From Clostridiales bacterium UBA4653 (GTDB lineage: Bacteria; Bacillota; Clostridia; Oscillospirales; CAG-272), in assembly GCA_002405565.1 (NCBI GenBank), contig DHMB01000115.1, positions 1 through 30,998 of the forward strand: 30,998 nucleotides of DNA, given 5' to 3'. Position 1 is the first letter of the stretch, and the number at the start of each line of letters is the position of its first letter. The position numbers were made by a program, and so were the translations under genes. The notes under the pieces were generated by a model. That model did not search any database and was not told the DNA's origin. It saw only the letters and a list, made by a program, of their open reading frames with translations. Below, one piece after another: positions 30,328-30,998 of this stretch.

Positions 30328-30998
30328 ATGTATAAGATAATTTCAAAGACCGCGCTTTGCGACGCGGTCATAAAAATGGAGATTGAAGCTCCGCTCGTCG
30401 CAAGGAAAGCCGAGCCGGGGCAATTTATAATTCTGCGCGTCTCGGAGGACGGCGAGCGTATCCCGCTGACCATTGCGGATTTTGACCGCGAGAAGGGCTC
30501 TGTCACCATCATTTTTCAGACAGTCGGCGCGACGACAAAGCTCCTTGCGGCGAAAAACGCAGGCGAATATATTCCTGATTTTGTCGGCCCTCTCGGCAAA
30601 GCGACCGAGACAGAGGGGCTCGGAAAGGTCGCCGTCATCGGGGGCGGGGTCGGAAGCGCAATTGCCCTGCCGATTGCAAAAAAGCTGCACAAATCCGGCG
30701 CGACGGTACACAGTATCGTCGGCTTCCGCTCGGAGGGTCTTGTGATACTCAAAGACGAATTTGCCTCTGCAAGCGACAAATTCTTTCTTATGACGGACGA
30801 CGGCTCCGCGGGCGAAAAGGGGCTTGTGACGGATAAGCTCCGCTCTCTCATAGAGCTCGGCGAAAAATATGACGAGGTCATCGCAATCGGCCCGCTTGTA
30901 ATGATGAAGTTCGTCTGCAAGCTGACAGGCGAGTTCGGAATAAAGACTGTTGTCAGCATGAACCCGATAATGATAGACGGCACGGGTATGTGCGGCGG
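30328..30998 (+). CDS. Sulfide/dihydroorotate dehydrogenase-like FAD/NAD-binding protein, 5' part
   Basis: 223 codons are present before the window edge. The protein starts MYKIISKTAL and has a ferredoxin-reductase fold: FAD-binding GQFIILRVSEDGERIPLTIAD, then the NAD(P)-binding loop GGGVGSAIALPIAKKL. The visible end DGTGMCGG begins the cysteine-rich 2Fe-2S binding segment. The pattern matches the small subunit of NADH-dependent reduced ferredoxin:NADP oxidoreductase (NfnA/SudB) and PyrK relatives. PyrK is less likely because no pyr genes are near, but the partner gene would be just outside the window. CCGGAGGA precedes the ATG. Confidence 0.88.
   Translation, partial: MYKIISKTALCDAVIKMEIEAPLVARKAEPGQFIILRVSEDGERIPLTIADFDREKGSVTIIFQTVGATTKLLAAKNAGEYIPDFVGPLGKATETEGLGKVAVIGGGVGSAIALPIAKKLHKSGATVHSIVGFRSEGLVILKDEFASASDKFFLMTDDGSAGEKGLVTDKLRSLIELGEKYDEVIAIGPLVMMKFVCKLTGEFGIKTVVSMNPIMIDGTGMCG

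Noticed and set aside
1..30998. Mobile element, prophage, CRISPR or defence island
   Set aside because: No transposase, integrase, terminal repeats, regularly spaced repeats or cas-like gene was seen; the gene content is core and in conserved order.

Overview
The window looks like a chromosomal core region of a Gram-positive Firmicute of class Clostridia, probably a gut-type Oscillospiraceae relative. This rests on several things: Bacillus/Clostridium-type S21 and MazF/EndoA sequences, an HPr with both His15 and Ser46, strong AGGAGG ribosome sites, frequent TTG and GTG starts, PASTA domains on the division PBP, a DAP-type MurE, and small Clostridia-associated families (DUF4330, TIGR04086). 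No species is claimed. I see no tRNA, rRNA, insertion sequence, phage gene or CRISPR array.

Layout. (1) 1-5946, plus strand: the tail of rpsU and its terminator, then rimM, trmD, a MurJ flippase, an O-antigen-ligase-type membrane protein and two DUF4330-type membrane proteins, all tightly packed. (2) 5967-9354: HPr with its own promoter and terminator, then uvrC, rsmD and coaD, closed by a terminator. (3) 9375-22212: the division and cell wall (dcw) cluster. It has a sigma-A promoter, a three-repeat MraZ operator and DnaA-box-like repeats, followed by mraZ, rsmH, an ftsL-like gene, ftsI, murE, murF, mraY, ftsW, murG, ftsQ and ftsZ. ftsZ has its own promoter. murD and ftsA, expected here, are absent. 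(4) 22301-23810, minus strand: pyroglutamyl peptidase translationally coupled to an unknown lipoprotein. (5) 24194-25688: an orphan MazF, then yajC and a TIGR04086 membrane protein. (6) 25657-30164, minus strand: a candidate small RNA, an ECF-like sigma factor with a roughly 350-residue extension, and a copper ATPase fused to a CopZ-like domain. (7) From 30328 on the plus strand: the start of an FAD/NAD-binding flavoprotein gene cut by the window edge.

How the genes work together. The dcw block builds lipid II (MurE, MurF, MraY, MurG), probably flips it with the upstream MurJ, polymerises and cross-links it at the septum (FtsW with FtsI), and positions the machine (FtsZ, FtsQ, FtsL-like). Blocks 1 and 2 are mostly translation, RNA modification, repair and CoA housekeeping.

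Most worth a second look: the CopA-CopZ fusion with a perfect internal ribosome site, the promoter-to-terminator small RNA candidate next to the extended sigma factor, the stacked MraZ and DnaA sites before mraZ, and the hairpin that buries the murE ribosome site. No wholly new system was proven. Promoter and hairpin calls come from reading the sequence by eye, and no folding or database search was run.
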